64,000 nt of DNA from Nocardia sp. NBC_00416 (GTDB taxonomy: Bacteria > Actinomycetota > Actinomycetes > Mycobacteriales > Mycobacteriaceae): NCBI RefSeq assembly GCF_036032445.1, contig NZ_CP107932.1, forward strand, positions 808,501-872,500. Reading direction: 5' to 3'. The position numbers were made by a program, and so were the translations under genes. Numbering within the stretch: position 1 is the stretch's first letter; each line of letters starts with the position of its first letter. Below the pieces are notes generated by a model. That model was not told where the DNA came from and did no database searches. It saw only the letters and a list, made by a program, of their open reading frames with translations. Of this stretch, positions 32,358 to 40,815 are shown in pieces.

Positions 32358-33511
32358 GCACGGACTTCTACTGGCGCATCGGTATGGAGGGCGACCATGC
32401 GTCGCTACGCACCCCCCGTCGCTACAACCGCGGGCACGCCGGCGGCCACGGGCCGGGCAATATCGCCCCTGCGATTCGCGGCGGCAGGTTGGACGGATAC
32501 AGCTACATCGACCATATGGCCGCGGTGGTGAAGGCGTCGGAGTCCGCGGGATTCGTCGGTGGGCTCCTGCCCTCCTTCCCGGTCACCGAGGATCCGTGGG
32601 CCACCGCGTCCGCGCTGGCCCGGGAGAGCGACACCTACCGCTTCATGGTGGCGTTCCAGCCCGGGTTCCTGCACCCGCTGCAGGCTGCCCGGATGTCGGC
32701 GAGCCTGCAGCGTGCCACCGGGGGACGCCTGGTCTACAACATCATCAGTGGCGGCGGTGGCGCACCGCAGTTGTGGTGGGGCGACAAGGTGGCCCACGAC
32801 GACCGCTATGCGCGCACCTCGGAGTTCCTCGATGTGCTGCGTGGAGTATGGGACGGCAGGCCGTTCGACTACGACGGGCGGTTCTTCAAGGCCGAGGGTG
32901 CGGCACTGCCGCCGTTGCTCACGGGCCAGCCCTTCCCGGAGGTGTACTTCTCCGGCTCGTCCGGTGCCGCCGTGGACGCCGCGGGCAGGCACTCCGACTA
33001 CTACTTGTCCTGGCTCGAACCGTTCGACGACCTGCGGGCGAAGTTCGACGGGGTCCGGGCGCGTTCCGAGAAGTCGGGCCGCACACCGAAGTTCGCGGTC
33101 CGGATCGACATCGTCGCCAGGCACACCGAAGAGGCCGCGTGGGCGGAGCTCGAGAAGGGCTGGGCGTCCGTCGACCGTGCGGCGGCCGACCGGGCCGCCC
33201 AGGGCGACTCCGTCGGCGCCGCCCGGATCAAAGGCTGGGTGCCGGAGCACATCACCGGTTACCGCGACCTCGAAGTTCAACCCAACGTGTGGTGCGGATT
33301 CAGCCTCATCCGCGGCGGGCCGGCGTTCGGGCTCGTGGGCAGCTACGAACAGATCGCCGAACGCCTCGACCAACTGATCGACCTCGGCGTGGACGCCTTC
33401 ATCCTCGCCGGCAACCCCCACCTCGAAGAGGCCTACCGCGTGGGCGAAGAAGTGCTGCCGCTCCTCCGGCGCACCACGCCCACCCGGGTTCGCACCCGTT
33501 CCACCCGATAG
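32354..33511 (+). CDS. alkanesulfonate monooxygenase-like LLM enzyme (SsuD-like)
   Basis: A 385-residue LLM flavoprotein close to SsuD in layout: YIDHMAAVVKASESAGFVGGLLPSFP, FMVAFQPGFLHPLQAARMSASLQRATGGRLVYNIISGG, DDRYARTSEFLDVLRGVWDG, and RGGPAFGLVGSYEQIAERL. The motif VYNIISGGGGAP matches the flavin/substrate region of the alkanesulfonate and nitrilotriacetate monooxygenase group. It would oxygenate an alkyl- or aryl-sulfonate. The GTG overlaps the preceding stop. The two unequal LLM enzymes in tandem may attack successive C-S or C-H positions, or form a heteromer like bacterial luciferase. Confidence 0.88.
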   Translation: MSTDFYWRIGMEGDHASLRTPRRYNRGHAGGHGPGNIAPAIRGGRLDGYSYIDHMAAVVKASESAGFVGGLLPSFPVTEDPWATASALARESDTYRFMVAFQPGFLHPLQAARMSASLQRATGGRLVYNIISGGGGAPQLWWGDKVAHDDRYARTSEFLDVLRGVWDGRPFDYDGRFFKAEGAALPPLLTGQPFPEVYFSGSSGAAVDAAGRHSDYYLSWLEPFDDLRAKFDGVRARSEKSGRTPKFAVRIDIVARHTEEAAWAELEKGWASVDRAAADRAAQGDSVGAARIKGWVPEHITGYRDLEVQPNVWCGFSLIRGGPAFGLVGSYEQIAERLDQLIDLGVDAFILAGNPHLEEAYRVGEEVLPLLRRTTPTRVRTRSTR

Positions 33512-33518
33512 GAGAATC

Positions 33519-34226
33519 ATGACCAGCACCGAAGCCCGCGTCACCCCCACGGTCGAGGCCTTCGTCGACGACGCGCGCCGCGCCGCCGACACCGCTTTCC
33601 GTGTGTTCCGGGAAACCGGGACCGTTTCTGCCAACGGCACCGTGAACTTCGTCGAGCGAGTGCCCGGCGAAGAGCTGGCCGTCGCGCTCAACGAGCCCGG
33701 CCCGTGGGCGCAGGACCGGAGCGCGAAGCCGATCCTCGCGACCTTCGACGGAGAAGTACTGGCCGGTGACGGTCCGGCCGGATTCGTCACCGGTTATGCC
33801 AAGGTGTTCCGCAAGCACCCCGAGATCACCTCGATCGTGCACGTGCACACGCCGTGGCTGGGCGGATGGGCACAGACCCACCGGACACTGCGCATCAAGT
33901 ACGCGGCCTCGCAGCGGCTGACCCTTTCCCGCGACATCCCCGCCCATATCGACCGCAGCCGGGCGCCCGGCGATTTCATCCTCGACCGCCTCGTCGACGA
34001 CCCGGACCTCGTCGCGATCTTCGAGGCCAACGGCGGCGTCAACGTCATCGGCCGGTCGGGTCTGCTCGATCTCGCCAAATTCGTGGTCCTGCTCGAAGAG
34101 GGCGCCCAGTACCAGGCGCTCGGTGAACTCGTCGGCGGCTCTGTCGACTTCGACCCCACGAACCTGGTGGCGCAGTGGGGTCGGAGCGGATTGCTCGACG
34201 AGGCTCGCCGCCGCGGTCTCGTCTGA
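33519..34226 (+). CDS. class II aldolase/adducin-family protein
   Basis: A 235-residue zinc-dependent class II aldolase-family protein. The metal region is IVHVHTPWLGGWAQ, with two His of the usual HxH motif. The nucleotide-free TVNFVERVPGEELAVALNEPGPWA precedes it, and the third His is probably in DIPAHIDR. Family members cleave or decarboxylate sugar-phosphate-like substrates through an enediolate. In this operon it could process the carbon skeleton left after desulfonation or act before it. It starts 7 nt after the SsuD-like stop and is the seventh of eight genes. Confidence 0.83.
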   Translation: MTSTEARVTPTVEAFVDDARRAADTAFRVFRETGTVSANGTVNFVERVPGEELAVALNEPGPWAQDRSAKPILATFDGEVLAGDGPAGFVTGYAKVFRKHPEITSIVHVHTPWLGGWAQTHRTLRIKYAASQRLTLSRDIPAHIDRSRAPGDFILDRLVDDPDLVAIFEANGGVNVIGRSGLLDLAKFVVLLEEGAQYQALGELVGGSVDFDPTNLVAQWGRSGLLDEARRRGLV

Positions 34227-34251
34227 TATACAGCAGAAGAGGAGCTTTTCC

Positions 34252-35190
34252 ATGACCGTCCGTATCGGCTACTTCCCGAACAACAACTCCTTGTTCGTGC
34301 TGCGCCACAACGGCCTGCTCGAACGCCACCTCAGTGACGTCGAGTGGGTGGACCTGCGCGAGCTACCCGCTCCGCCTCGGGCCGATCCCCGGACCGGGCT
34401 GCCGACACTGCACTCGGACTGGTTGTTCGAGGAAGGCGGGTACGACTTCATCGGCACCGGGTTCACCCCGCCGATCACCGGCCTGGGGCAGAGACGTGAC
34501 CTGGTGTACGTCGGGATCTCCGGTCCTCGCGTCGAGAACGGGCGGTTGGTGAGCCTCGCGGACTCCGGTATCCGGACCGTCGCCGACCTGCGCGGCAAGC
34601 GGGTCGGGATCGCGCACGGGTCGTGGCAGACCACGCTGGCCCTGCTCGCGCTCGACCGGGTGGGGCAGCGCTGGTCCGATATCGTGCCGGTCGATATCGA
34701 CGTGAACGACGGCGGTGCCGCGCTGGTGCGCGGCGATATCGACGCGTGGGTCGGTGCGTACCCGGGGTTGGCCGAGGTCGAGGCTACCGCGCAGGTACAC
34801 ACGCTCGTCGACACCGACGGGCTCTTCAGCCACCCGTCGTTGTGGTTCGTCCGGCGCGACTTCGCCGAGAATCACCGCCCGGAGCTCGAAGCGATCGTCA
34901 CGGCCCTGCAGGAATCGGATGCGTGGATCGTCGCCGACCCGCGTGCGGCAGCACGTTTCTTCGTCGCCGACGCCGAACGCCGCGGCGGCACCGCTGATCT
35001 CGATCGCTGGGAGGCGGCATTGCGTGGCCGGCCCTTCGGGATCGGCTCGGTCACCGAGGAATTTCTCGAGGAACAGCAGCGGTCCGCAGATCTGCTGCAC
35101 ACCAACGGTCTGCTGCCGCGAACAGTCGATGTCCGCGCCGCGGTTCTGCCGTGGATCGGCGAAGTCGTCGACGCACGTAGTTCGGTCTGA
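34252..35190 (+). CDS. signal-less substrate-binding-protein-fold protein
   Basis: A 312-residue NMT1/SsuA-like fold: YFPNNNSLFVLRHNGLLERHL at the N-terminus, ADLRGKRVGIAHGSWQTTLALLALDRVG, then ALVRGDIDAWVGAYPGLAEVE and FLEEQQRSADLLHTNGLLP, as in sulfonate binding proteins. It begins directly with MTVRIGYFP, with no signal peptide or lipobox. It is therefore either a cytoplasmic enzyme built on this fold, like DszB, or a protein carried by another export route. It lacks an N-terminal Cys at the DszB position. It is the last gene of the operon and has GAGGAG before the ATG. Confidence 0.7.
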   Translation: MTVRIGYFPNNNSLFVLRHNGLLERHLSDVEWVDLRELPAPPRADPRTGLPTLHSDWLFEEGGYDFIGTGFTPPITGLGQRRDLVYVGISGPRVENGRLVSLADSGIRTVADLRGKRVGIAHGSWQTTLALLALDRVGQRWSDIVPVDIDVNDGGAALVRGDIDAWVGAYPGLAEVEATAQVHTLVDTDGLFSHPSLWFVRRDFAENHRPELEAIVTALQESDAWIVADPRAAARFFVADAERRGGTADLDRWEAALRGRPFGIGSVTEEFLEEQQRSADLLHTNGLLPRTVDVRAAVLPWIGEVVDARSSV

Positions 35191-35201
35191 GCGAGTTGCC
35201 G

Positions 35202-36122
35202 CTATCCCGACCGCTGCCGATCAGCAGGCAGCAGGCCGCGCTCGGCGACTTCGGCGCGCACGGCGGGAATCACCTCGCGCGCCAGCAGCTCCTGCTGTTC
35301 GACCGTTGCCGGGCCGAGGAGCAGGAACGTGAAACCCGCCTCCACCACCGCCACCAACTGCTCGACCACGGTCGCCACCCCGCCCGTGATCAGTCCCGGC
35401 CGGGAGACCTGCCCCGGGTCCACATGGGTGACGATGTTGCACGCGCAGGTAATGGAGTCCGGGTCCCGCCCGGCCGCCTCGGCGGCGTTTCGTACCACCT
35501 CGCGCATGGTTTCGGCCTGCGCGAGGTCGATACGGCCGAACGAGGGCAGCCAGCCATCGGCGATCTGCCCGGTGAGCTCCAGCGCGCGGGGGCCGTACGA
35601 ACCGAGCCAGATCGGGATGGGACGCTCGGGTAGCGGATCGATCCGCGCCTCCTCGACCGAGAACTCCGTGCCCTGGAACGAGAACGGCGAGCGGGACCAC
35701 AGCCCACGCAGGATTGCGATCGCCTCGCGCTGGGCGGTGATCTTCGCCCCGGGACGGCGTACCGACAGCCCGAACGCGTGGAACTCGTGGTCGTACCCGC
35801 CCGCGCCCAGGCCCAGTACGAATCGCCCGTCGGACACCCGGTCGAGCGTTTCGGCCATCTTCGCCAGAACGGGCGGATCCCGGTACGGCAGGCCGAGCAC
35901 ATTCGTGCCCAGCTCGATCGACTGGGTCTGCCCGGCCAGCCAGCTCAGGACCGTCCACGGCTCGTCCGTGGGCCGCTCGCTGTGCAGGTGGTCGCTCAGG
36001 GTGAACAGGTCGAACCCGAGCTCGTCGGCGCTCTGTGCTAGATCCCGCAGCTGGTTCACGCTCACGTCACGCACCACGCCGCCGGCCCCGAAACCCAGCC
36101 GCTTGCCCCAGATCTTGCTCAT
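35202..36122 (-). CDS. LLM-class F420/flavin-dependent oxidoreductase
   Basis: A 306-residue luciferase-like protein: GFDLFTLSDHLHSERPTDEPWTVLSWLAGQTQSIELGTNVLGLPYRDPPVLAKMAETLDR in the N-terminal half is split by characteristic SDH and AKMA elements, with SDGRFVLGLGAGGYDHEFHAFG following. The LGxGxGxxxxEF pattern and TLSDHLH are more like F420-dependent members than SsuD. The ATG at 36122 overlaps the rhodanese stop (ATGA), and AGGGA lies upstream. It is the last gene of the minus-strand operon, convergent with the SBP-like gene 11 bp away. Confidence 0.85.
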   Translation of the reverse strand: MSKIWGKRLGFGAGGVVRDVSVNQLRDLAQSADELGFDLFTLSDHLHSERPTDEPWTVLSWLAGQTQSIELGTNVLGLPYRDPPVLAKMAETLDRVSDGRFVLGLGAGGYDHEFHAFGLSVRRPGAKITAQREAIAILRGLWSRSPFSFQGTEFSVEEARIDPLPERPIPIWLGSYGPRALELTGQIADGWLPSFGRIDLAQAETMREVVRNAAEAAGRDPDSITCACNIVTHVDPGQVSRPGLITGGVATVVEQLVAVVEAGFTFLLLGPATVEQQELLAREVIPAVRAEVAERGLLPADRQRSG

Positions 36123-36952
36123 GTTCCCTCTCCAGTTGCTATGGGCCGGGACGGATCCGCCGACCAGGCGGACCACGACCCGGGATACAACGCCGCCGAG
36201 GTGACGCCGAAAAGTTCCAGTGCCAGCAGGTCGTGGCAGGCCGTCACGCCGCTGCCGCAGTAGACGATCACGTCCAGGCCCCCGGTCACCCCGCGAGCGG
36301 CGTACCGCGCGCGCAGGTCCGGCGCGAACCGTCCGCTCTCGTCCAGGTTCTCCGCCCATGGTGCATTGACCGCACCCGGAATGTGACCGGACGCGCGGTC
36401 GGTCGGCAGAACGCTCTCCCCGGAATAGCGCTGCGGTGCCCGGGCGTCGAGGACGACCGCCTTGCCGGTGGCTGCGGCCACGGCGACCTCATCGGCCGTC
36501 CGGAACACATCGGGCCAGGGAACCACCCGCCTGTGCACCGGTGTGCGTGTCACCGGGTCGGTCTCCAGCGGGTGCGGCCATCCGGCGAGACCACCGTCGA
36601 GCAGTGCCGCGTCCTGGCCCAGGCGCCGTAGCAGCCATACCAGGCGGGCCGCGTAAGCACCACAGTTGTCGTCGTAGGCGATGACTGTGTCGGTCTCCGC
36701 GATGCCGAGTTCGCCGAGCGCGGCGGCGAACTCGGCAGGCGCGAGCAGTGGATGCCGGCCTCCCTCGAAGGTCGACGGGGCGGACAGGTCGGTGTCGACG
36801 TCGACCCAGATCGCGCCGGGCAGGTGCCCGGCGCGATAGGCGTCGTACCCGCTGCGGCCGTCGAGATACCAGCGGACGTCGGCGAATACCAGCCCGTCCC
36901 GGTGCTCGCGGACCCATTCGAGATCGACCACCGGCGGTATGGTCAGGCCCAT
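36119..36952 (-). CDS. tandem-domain thiosulfate/3-mercaptopyruvate sulfurtransferase (rhodanese)
   Basis: A 277-residue protein with two rhodanese domains. The first (LVFADVRWYLDGRSGYDAYRAGHLPGAIWVD) is catalytically silent. The second carries VVLDARAPQRYSGE, ASGHIPGAVN and the active-site loop VYCGSGVTAC with Cys232. CGSGVTA resembles the 3-mercaptopyruvate/thiosulfate sulfurtransferases. It transfers sulfane sulfur to a thiophilic acceptor such as cyanide or a protein thiol. Placed in an ABC/LLM operon facing the desulfinase operon, it supports a sulfur-metabolism theme. It overlaps the next LLM gene by 4 nt. Confidence 0.92.
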   Translation of the reverse strand: MGLTIPPVVDLEWVREHRDGLVFADVRWYLDGRSGYDAYRAGHLPGAIWVDVDTDLSAPSTFEGGRHPLLAPAEFAAALGELGIAETDTVIAYDDNCGAYAARLVWLLRRLGQDAALLDGGLAGWPHPLETDPVTRTPVHRRVVPWPDVFRTADEVAVAAATGKAVVLDARAPQRYSGESVLPTDRASGHIPGAVNAPWAENLDESGRFAPDLRARYAARGVTGGLDVIVYCGSGVTACHDLLALELFGVTSAALYPGSWSAWSADPSRPIATGEGT

Positions 36953-36955
36953 AGT

Positions 36956-37342
36956 TCACTCCTTCCGGTGGATGTGGTCGGGTTCGACCCGTAGCAGCAC
37001 GCGCTCGCCCTCCGCGGCCCGGATCTCCGGCTTGCCCGTCCATTTCGTGAACGTGGTACGCGCCAGCGCCAGCGCGGCCGCACCTTCTTCGATGCCGACC
37101 ACCCGGCCGCGCACCTCGATGTAGCGGCGCCGGTTCGCCTGGTCGAGCAGCAGGATGTTCACCCGCGGATCGACGACGACATTGCGGTACTTCTGCCGGG
37201 AGGTGTTGGTGCCGATCAGGACGTGGTGGTCGTCGGCGTGCGGCCACACGACGCTGGTCTGCGGCGTGCCGCCCGGCATCAGGGTGGTGAAGATACCCAG
37301 GCTGCGTGCCGCGGCGAGCTCCCGGACATCATCGTCGAGCAT
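36956..37342 (-). CDS. PPOX-class F420/FMN-dependent protein
   Basis: A 128-residue split-barrel protein: SLGIFTTLMPGGTPQTSVVWPHADDHHVLIG, then TSRQKYRNVVVDPRVNILLLD, and a C-terminal GERVLLRVEPDHIHRKE. The set fits the PPOX F420-dependent family, here perhaps providing a reduced cofactor role beside LLM enzymes. It lies 3 nt from the rhodanese start and overlaps the upstream LLM gene by 14 nt, so it is clearly in the operon. The specific activity is unknown. Confidence 0.85.
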   Translation of the reverse strand: MLDDDVRELAAARSLGIFTTLMPGGTPQTSVVWPHADDHHVLIGTNTSRQKYRNVVVDPRVNILLLDQANRRRYIEVRGRVVGIEEGAAALALARTTFTKWTGKPEIRAAEGERVLLRVEPDHIHRKE

Positions 37343-38357
37343 CCGTGACCACCCTGCTTTCGCGGACGTGCGGCAGCACCTCCGACGCGATCAACTCGCT
37401 CGCGGCCTGGACCGCGGCCCACGGGATCCCGCCGATATCGATGGCCAGCAGATGCAGGTCGTGACCCCAGAGTTCCTGCAGCCGACCCAGCTTGTCCACG
37501 ATCTCGGCGGGGCTCCCGCACAGCGCGGGACCGTTCTCGCCGATGTAGTCGTCGAAGTCCAGCGGCCCGGTGTGCCGCGCGCTGAGATAGCTCTCGATAT
37601 AGTCCGCCCACTGCGACCGGGCTTCCTGCGATGTCGGGGCGGCGAACACATGGCTGGCGGCGCCGAGGCGTGGTGAGGGGCTCGCGTGCCGCTCGCCCCA
37701 CTGGGTCCGGTAGGACTCGAACGCGGGCACGAAACTCGCCGGCTCGCGGGCAGTCGTGCCGAACACCATGGGCAGCCCGTGTTCCACCGCGAGCGCGACG
37801 GACTCCAGGTTGGCGCCACCGCTGATCCACAACGGCGGGGCGTTCTGCAGCAGTCGCGGCTGCACCAGCACATCCTCCAGCGACGGCCGGAACTGTCCGT
37901 GCCAAGTGACCCGTTCCTCGGTCCACAGCCGGATCAGCAACTCGACGTTCTCCCGCTTGCGTGCGGCCCTGCTGTCCGGCGCCTGGTCGAAAACCTCGTA
38001 CGGTTCGGGAAAGAACGAGGCGCCGGCGATGAGCTCGAGCCGACCGTCGGAGAGCAGGTCGAGCAGCGCGTAGTCCTCGGCCAGCAGCACCGGGTCGCGG
38101 TTGGCCACCAGAGTGGTGCCGGTGGCCAGCCGGATCGTCGAGGTCTCCTGCGCGATGGCGGCCAGCACCAGCGCCGGGTTCGGGATGACGTCCCGGTCAC
38201 GGAAGTGGTGCTCGCCCACGGTGTACCAGGAATAGCCGGCGTCCTCGGCCACCTTGGCGGCGCGGACCACGTCGGCCAGCCGCTGCTGCTGGGACAGCGT
38301 GGTGCCGGTGAGTGGATCGGGCAGCAGGCTGCCGAACGTGATGAGCCCTAGGTCCAT
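37329..38357 (-). CDS. LLM-class flavin-dependent oxidoreductase
   Basis: A 342-residue luciferase-like protein with YSWYTVGEHHFRDRDVIPNPALVLAAIAQETSTIRLATGTTL at the front, broken by the usual VGEHH signature, then LSDGRLELIAGASFFPEPYE and ALCGSPAEIVDKLGRLQELWG. GEHH and FRxxxVIPNP are typical of flavin-dependent monooxygenase/FMN groups like those annotated near oligopeptide-type importers. The ATG at 38357 overlaps the ATPase stop by 10 nt. It probably oxidises the imported compound, but which bond is attacked is not visible. Confidence 0.86.
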   Translation of the reverse strand: MDLGLITFGSLLPDPLTGTTLSQQQRLADVVRAAKVAEDAGYSWYTVGEHHFRDRDVIPNPALVLAAIAQETSTIRLATGTTLVANRDPVLLAEDYALLDLLSDGRLELIAGASFFPEPYEVFDQAPDSRAARKRENVELLIRLWTEERVTWHGQFRPSLEDVLVQPRLLQNAPPLWISGGANLESVALAVEHGLPMVFGTTAREPASFVPAFESYRTQWGERHASPSPRLGAASHVFAAPTSQEARSQWADYIESYLSARHTGPLDFDDYIGENGPALCGSPAEIVDKLGRLQELWGHDLHLLAIDIGGIPWAAVQAASELIASEVLPHVRESRVVTDARR

Positions 38358-40000
38358 GGTGATCCTTTCGTAACGGTAGTGCGTCCGAGGCCGGGAACGG
38401 CGGCCAGCAGTTCCTCGGTGTACGGGTGCCGGGGCCGGGTGAAAACCTCCTCGCAGGGCCCGGACTCGACCACCCGACCGCGGCGCATCACCATGACCCG
38501 GTCGCTGATCCGGCGGACTACCGCGAGGTCGTGCGAGATGAACAAGTACGACAGTCCTCGCTCCGCCTGCAGCGCGACGAGGAGGTCGAGGATCTGGGAT
38601 TGCACGGTGACGTCGAGGGCGGACACCGGCTCGTCGCACACCAGCAGCTCGGGTTCCAATGCCAGCGCGCGGGCGATCGCGACACGCTGCCGCTGCCCGC
38701 CGGACAACTCGGTGGCCTTGCGGCCGCCGACGTCTGCCGGCAAGGCCACGTCATCGAGCAGTCGGGCCACCCGCCCGGCGCGATCGCCGATTCCGAAGTT
38801 GCGCAACGGTTCGGTAAGGATCTCCGCGACGGTGAACCGGGGGTTCAGCGAGGCATAGGGGTTCTGGTAGATCAGCTGCACGCGCCGGTGGACCTGCCGC
38901 AGGGCCGCGCCGCGGACGCCGGTGATGTCCTGCTCGCCGAGTCGCACCGTGCCGGTGGTCGGTCGCTCCAGACCCAACACCATCCGTGCTGTGGTCGTCT
39001 TGCCGGAGCCGGACTCACCGACCAGCCCCAGCGTCGTACCGCGCGGGATGTCGAAACTCACGTCGTCGACGGCTGTGCGCCGCTGCCGGCGCAGTGTTCC
39101 GGTGCCGCGGACGGGGAACGACTTGCCGAGGGCGACCACGCTCAGCAGCGCCTCGCCGGTCTGTGCCGGCGCCGGCCGCGCCCGCGCCCGCGCACCCAAC
39201 GCCGGTGCGTCCGCGAGCAACTGCCGCGTATAGGCGTGCCGGGGCGAGCGCAGAATCTCGGACACCGGCCCAGCCTCGGCCACCGTACCCTGCCGCATCA
39301 CCACGACCTGCTGAGCGCGGTCGGCGGCCATCGACAGGTCGTGCGTCACCAACAGGATCGCGGTGCCCGTGCGTGCCACGAGTTCCTCGAGATGGTCGAG
39401 GATCTGCCGTTGCACCGTGACATCCAGGGCAGAGGTCGGCTCATCGGCGACGAGCAACCGTGGTCGGGCGGCCATGGCCATGGCGATCAGCACCCGCTGC
39501 CGCATCCCGCCGGACAGTTCGTGGGGGTACTGCCGGGCTCGTGCGGCGGCCTCGGGTAGGCCTGCCTCGGTGAGCAGTTCGACCGCGCGCGCCCGGGCCG
39601 GCGCGCCGCGGGCCAGGCCGTGCACGCGCAGCACCTCGGCGACCTGCTGTCCGGCCGGTTTCACCGGGTCGAGTGCGACGGCCGGGTCCTGTGGGATGAG
39701 CCCGATCTGCCTGCCGCGTACCGCTCGCCAGTCCTTTTCGGACAGGCTGGTCAGGTCGCGGTCGGCGAACGCGATCTGCCCGGCTTCGATACGTCCGGTG
39801 CCCGGCAGCAGGCCGAGGATCGCGTGGGCAGTGGTGCTCTTGCCGGACCCGGACTCGCCGACCACCGCGGTGATCTGCCCGGCCGGTACCGCCAGGTCCA
39901 CACCGTCGACCGCGAGGTGCCGTCCCGCTTCGGTCCGGTAACTCACCCGGAGTCCCTCGACGCGCAGTACGGTCTCGGTCTCGGTCGCCACTGTCGTCAC
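38348..40000 (-). CDS. fused double ABC ATPase of a peptide/nickel-type importer
   Basis: A 550-residue protein with two complete ABC ATPase domains in one chain, as in DppDF/GsiA-type fusions. Domain 1 has GESGSGKST, LSGGMRQRVLIAMAM and LVADEPTSALDVT; domain 2 has GESGSGKTT, LSGGQRQRVAIARAL and LVCDEPVSALDVT. Both end with the oligopeptide-type RSPRHAYTRQLL or TRPRHPYTEELL. The GTG start overlaps the DppC-like stop. It powers the two permeases and receptor upstream in the operon. Confidence 0.92.
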   Translation of the reverse strand: MTTVATETETVLRVEGLRVSYRTEAGRHLAVDGVDLAVPAGQITAVVGESGSGKSTTAHAILGLLPGTGRIEAGQIAFADRDLTSLSEKDWRAVRGRQIGLIPQDPAVALDPVKPAGQQVAEVLRVHGLARGAPARARAVELLTEAGLPEAAARARQYPHELSGGMRQRVLIAMAMAARPRLLVADEPTSALDVTVQRQILDHLEELVARTGTAILLVTHDLSMAADRAQQVVVMRQGTVAEAGPVSEILRSPRHAYTRQLLADAPALGARARARPAPAQTGEALLSVVALGKSFPVRGTGTLRRQRRTAVDDVSFDIPRGTTLGLVGESGSGKTTTARMVLGLERPTTGTVRLGEQDITGVRGAALRQVHRRVQLIYQNPYASLNPRFTVAEILTEPLRNFGIGDRAGRVARLLDDVALPADVGGRKATELSGGQRQRVAIARALALEPELLVCDEPVSALDVTVQSQILDLLVALQAERGLSYLFISHDLAVVRRISDRVMVMRRGRVVESGPCEEVFTRPRHPYTEELLAAVPGLGRTTVTKGSPWT

Positions 40001-40815
40001 GACAGGCTCCGTTCTCGTTCCAGGACCCGGGACAAGCGGTTCGCGGCGAGCACGACAGCCGTGACGGTGAGTCCGGGCAAGGTGGTCAGCCACCACGCGA
40101 TGGCCAGATAGTTCCGGCCGTCGGCGACCAGCGAGCCCCACTCCGGCGCGGGTGGCGGCTGGCCGTAACCGAGAAAGCTCAGTGACGATACGGCCAGCAC
40201 GACCAGGCCGAAATCGAGTGCGGCCAGCGCCAGCACCGGCCCGATGGCCGCAGGCAGGATATAGCGGGGCAGCAGGCGCCACCATCGCGATCCGGTCAGG
40301 ACGGCGGCCTCGACGTACGCGGCGGTGCGGACGCGCAGCACCTCGCCGCGCATGAGCCGGGCGAACCCGGCGATACTGGTGATACCCACGGCGATACCGA
40401 CATTGAGTGTGCCGAACCCGAGCGCGCTGATCACCACCAGGGAGAGCAGCACCGGCGGGATCGACAGCGCCACCTCGACGATCCGCATGACCGTCGCGTC
40501 GAACCAGCCGCCGAAGAATCCGGCCACCAGCCCGATTGCCGCGCCGGCCAGGAACGCGATGACGATCGCCGCGACCGCTGCGCGCAGCGACAGCTCCGTG
40601 CCGTGTACGACGCGGGCGTACACGTCCCGCCCCAGCTGGTCGGTGCCGAACGGATGCGCCCAGCCGGGTGCCCGGAACCGGTCGGCGGAGGTGCCCTCGG
40701 TGGGGCTCCGATCGGTGAACAGCCCGGGCGACACCGCCCAGCCGAGGACGACTGTCAGCACCAGGACGGACAGGACCAGCCCGGGCCGGGTGACCGCGAA
40801 ACGTAGTGATCTCAT
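39997..40815 (-). CDS. peptide/nickel-type ABC transporter permease (DppC-like)
   Basis: A 272-residue permease of the oligopeptide/dipeptide/nickel class. The N-terminal periplasmic segment carries FGTDQLGRDVYARVVHG, the DppC hallmark, followed by about five helices and the EAA-type loop YVEAAVLTGSRWWRLLPRYILPAAIGPV. It ends SLSFLGYGQPPPAPEWGSLVADGRNYL, also family-typical. Start and stop overlap both neighbours (ATGA and GTGA). With the DppB-like protein it forms the membrane channel. Confidence 0.93.
   Translation of the reverse strand: MRSLRFAVTRPGLVLSVLVLTVVLGWAVSPGLFTDRSPTEGTSADRFRAPGWAHPFGTDQLGRDVYARVVHGTELSLRAAVAAIVIAFLAGAAIGLVAGFFGGWFDATVMRIVEVALSIPPVLLSLVVISALGFGTLNVGIAVGITSIAGFARLMRGEVLRVRTAAYVEAAVLTGSRWWRLLPRYILPAAIGPVLALAALDFGLVVLAVSSLSFLGYGQPPPAPEWGSLVADGRNYLAIAWWLTTLPGLTVTAVVLAANRLSRVLERERSLS

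Noticed and set aside
32405..33790. Large antisense open frame over the SsuD-like gene (and similar long antisense frames elsewhere, e.g. 27548-28603)
   Set aside because: These are opposite-strand shadows of real genes with strong homology-like motifs on the other strand; the antisense proteins lack motifs.
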